In this document: one piece after another, positions 62,391 through 64,000 of the stretch
Numbering within the stretch: the first letter of the stretch is position 1
Layout of the letters: each line of letters begins with the position of its first letter
Assembly: GCF_036785885.1 (NCBI RefSeq)
Contig: NC_092329.1
Span: forward strand, 4,836,001-4,900,000
Length of the DNA stretch: 64,000 nt
Source of the DNA: Coffea arabica
Lineage: Eukaryota > Streptophyta > Magnoliopsida > Gentianales > Rubiaceae
Reading direction: 5' to 3'
Translations under genes and position numbers: made by a program
The notes under the pieces: model-generated
Database searches by the model: none
Seen by the model: only the letters and a program-made list of their open reading frames with translations
Told to the model about the DNA's origin: nothing

Positions 62391-62425
62391 GTGAAAGAAC
62401 TTCCACTAACCTTGACTTTGGTTAT

Positions 62426-62877
62426 TGGGCAGTATTGGCTGACAAGTTTGAGGCTCTGAGTAATATATAGAAACTATGTACTGATGTAACGAGGCTGACA
62501 AGTTATAGGCTTGATTTATTGTTTTTCTGGGCAGTATTGGCTGACAAGCTAATGGAGTTCTTCCCTGGGTGGTCTCCGAACCTTAGGGTCCTTTGTGAAA
62601 CAGCCATAACGAATCAATGCAATGCTTCTTTCGCAACGTAGTCGCGTTTGGTAAAAGTTGCTATTAAAGATATGTTACGATACGATACACTAAGAATTAG
62701 TTGGACGGAGTTTTTAAATTAAAAAAAAAAATGTTGGACGGAGTCTTCCTGTTAAAAAGGACAAAGGGAAAAAAAAGAAAAGAAAATAAAAGAAAAGAGA
62801 AATGTTGAATGGAATTATCTTCAGTTCAATAGCCACAACAGCCGTTAAAAAGAAACACCATAATCTCAAAACTAACA
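62426..62877. other. Intergenic DNA right of block B
   Basis: A short local repeat (GGGCAGTATTGGCTGACAAG at 62425 and 62530) and A-rich runs. No gene is seen. Confidence 0.5.
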
Positions 62878-63617
62878 TTGGGCTTGTTTGGCAAAGGAGT
62901 TTTTGGCCAAATTTGTTTTCTATAAATTTTTTAACAACTTTAGATATAGTAACCTTAAAAAATTCCTCCAAATTTTTAAACTACGCATTTCAAAATATCC
63001 AAAACATCCAAAAAAAATTTCCTTTCCTCTTTTCTTCTTCCTCCTCAACCCACCATCACCTCCGTTGGCCACCTCTTCTGGTGCCGTTGCCAGCACCGGC
63101 CACCTTTTTTTTTTCTTTCTTTTTTTTTTCTCCCTCTTCCTTTCCTCCTCCTGTCCCCTCTCCTCTCCCCTCTCCCCTGCCACCTCTCTTTCCCCTCTCT
63201 CTCCCTCGCCACCCTTCTCCTACCCCTCTGCCCGATCTGTTGGGGCGACCAGATCATGTGGGAGGGGGGAAGGGAGGGGAAGGGTGGTGAGGGAGGGGGA
63301 AGGGGAAGAGACAGGGAGAAAGAGAAGAGAGGGAGAGAGAAAATTGTAAAAAAAATGTTTTTGCTGCTTGGTTCCGGTGGGGAAGAGAGAGGGAGAGGGG
63401 GAAAGGGAGGAGAGGGACAAGAGGGTGAGAGAGAAAAAAGGAAAAAATTTTGTTTCTGCTGTGGCTTGTTCTGGCGGAGGGAGGGAGAGGGGGAGGAGGA
63501 AGGGAGAAGAAGAAGAGAGGAAAAAAAAGATTTCCATCTTAAAAATTTTTTCTACAGCTTCTACGGTAGTAAAATTTTAGATAAATATCCAAAAAACTCA
63601 TTTGTTAAACGGACCAA
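62878..63617. mobile_element. Foldback/MITE-like element with purine-pyrimidine mirror core
   Basis: 740 bp with inverted ends TTGGGCTTGTTTGGCAAAGG and the complement of TTGGTCCGTTTAACAAATGA (each followed by GAGTTTTT). The left half (63015-63235) is a C/T run and the right half (63255-63535) a G/A run, so one strand can fold on itself. No clear target duplication was found and there is no coding sequence. The long frames here are low-complexity artefacts. Confidence 0.65.
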
Positions 63618-63623
63618 TTCGAA

Positions 63624-64000
63624 TGGATAATTGCAAAAGACTTTTTGAGGTTTCTGACAATTTTACCAAGTTCCGTTTAGAACTTAAAAAGTTACACTTA
63701 TCTCCATAGATTTGATACTTTTAATAACTAAATCTTAAAATTCCAATTGACTTGGTCAAAACTTTAAATGAATATCCTAAAATGCCCCTATTTAATAAAG
63801 TCTAATTTACTTTCATAAACAATTGCAAGATAATTTAGCACAATTATGAAGGACAATTGCCAAATTTTTTATATGTCTGATAAGAAACTATGACAATAAT
63901 TCTATTACTACAATAGGTGACTTTTTATGGTATTTTATTGTGAATATAAATTTCTATTGACATAATCTTTTTAGAGTTCATGGAATTTTGCGATGATAAA
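63624..64000. repeat. Dispersed repeat R1 (third copy), running to the window end
   Basis: Starts GGATAATTGCAAAAGACTTT and follows the R1 sequence to about 63840 (GCAAGATAATTTA), then diverges into AT-rich sequence without fragment F. No gene is seen. Confidence 0.65.

Larger units (their letters stand above)
39545..62425. repeat. Segmental duplication, block B
   Basis: Partner of block A (12541-29280). Removing the CACTA element, the 113-bp insert, and the TRIM with its nested gag-only element leaves sequence collinear with block A. The final shared part resumes at about 61970 (AAAACTAGCATTATTCAA) after the insertions, and similarity ends near 62425. Confidence 0.85.

Noticed and set aside
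62802-63630. Several long overlapping frames rich in Ser/Pro or Arg/Gly/Glu on both strands
   Set aside because: They are produced by the C/T and G/A low-complexity halves of the foldback element; no coding signal.

Overview
The window is nuclear DNA of a flowering plant, most likely a eudicot. Genes are AT-rich with GT..AG introns. It holds four recognisable intact host genes or families and a dense layer of nested transposable elements. Nothing bacterial or organellar is seen. The species cannot be fixed from sequence alone.

Layout. 0.7-2.9 kb (minus): succinate dehydrogenase subunit 5 (SDH5), four coding exons. 3.8-4.65 kb: a decayed class I carboxylesterase (CXE). 6.5-7.5 kb: an intact single-exon CXE with full catalytic triad. 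8.1-11.3 kb (minus): complete RPN11, the JAMM deubiquitinase of the 26S proteasome, six exons, convergent with the CXE. From about 12.5 kb onward the window is a patatin-like lipid acyl hydrolase cluster: two nearly identical 407-aa genes (24.5-26.6 kb and 47.1-49.2 kb), a third 398-aa gene (33.0-35.1 kb) with a tandemly duplicated promoter and first exon, and a two-exon relic (38.7-39.05 kb).

The two near-identical patatin genes sit in a segmental duplication. Block A is about 12541-29280 and block B about 39545-62425. Both carry the same rearranged Ty1-copia fossil upstream and the same 3' flank. Later insertions separate the copies. Block A has a 5.1-kb solo LTR (13894-19022), a 1.4-kb solo LTR (20095-21537), a possible Helitron (22646-23437) and a poly(A)-tailed retroposon (28019-28347). 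Block B has a CACTA transposon (40815-43828), a 113-bp retroposed insert (49421-49533), and a TRIM element into which a 10.0-kb gag-only LTR retrotransposon (50827-60846) inserted. Each copy therefore serves as the empty-site control for the other, giving exact borders and target-site duplications.

Most notable: the CACTA element has no visible transposase but carries genomic fragments, introns included, of two unrelated host genes: the first exon of a ClpD-type chaperone and three exons of a mitotic cyclin (Pack-CACTA). Also notable are the gag-only element with 3835-bp, almost identical LTRs, and the third patatin gene, where the upstream duplicate promoter lacks the TATA-containing stretch present in the downstream duplicate.
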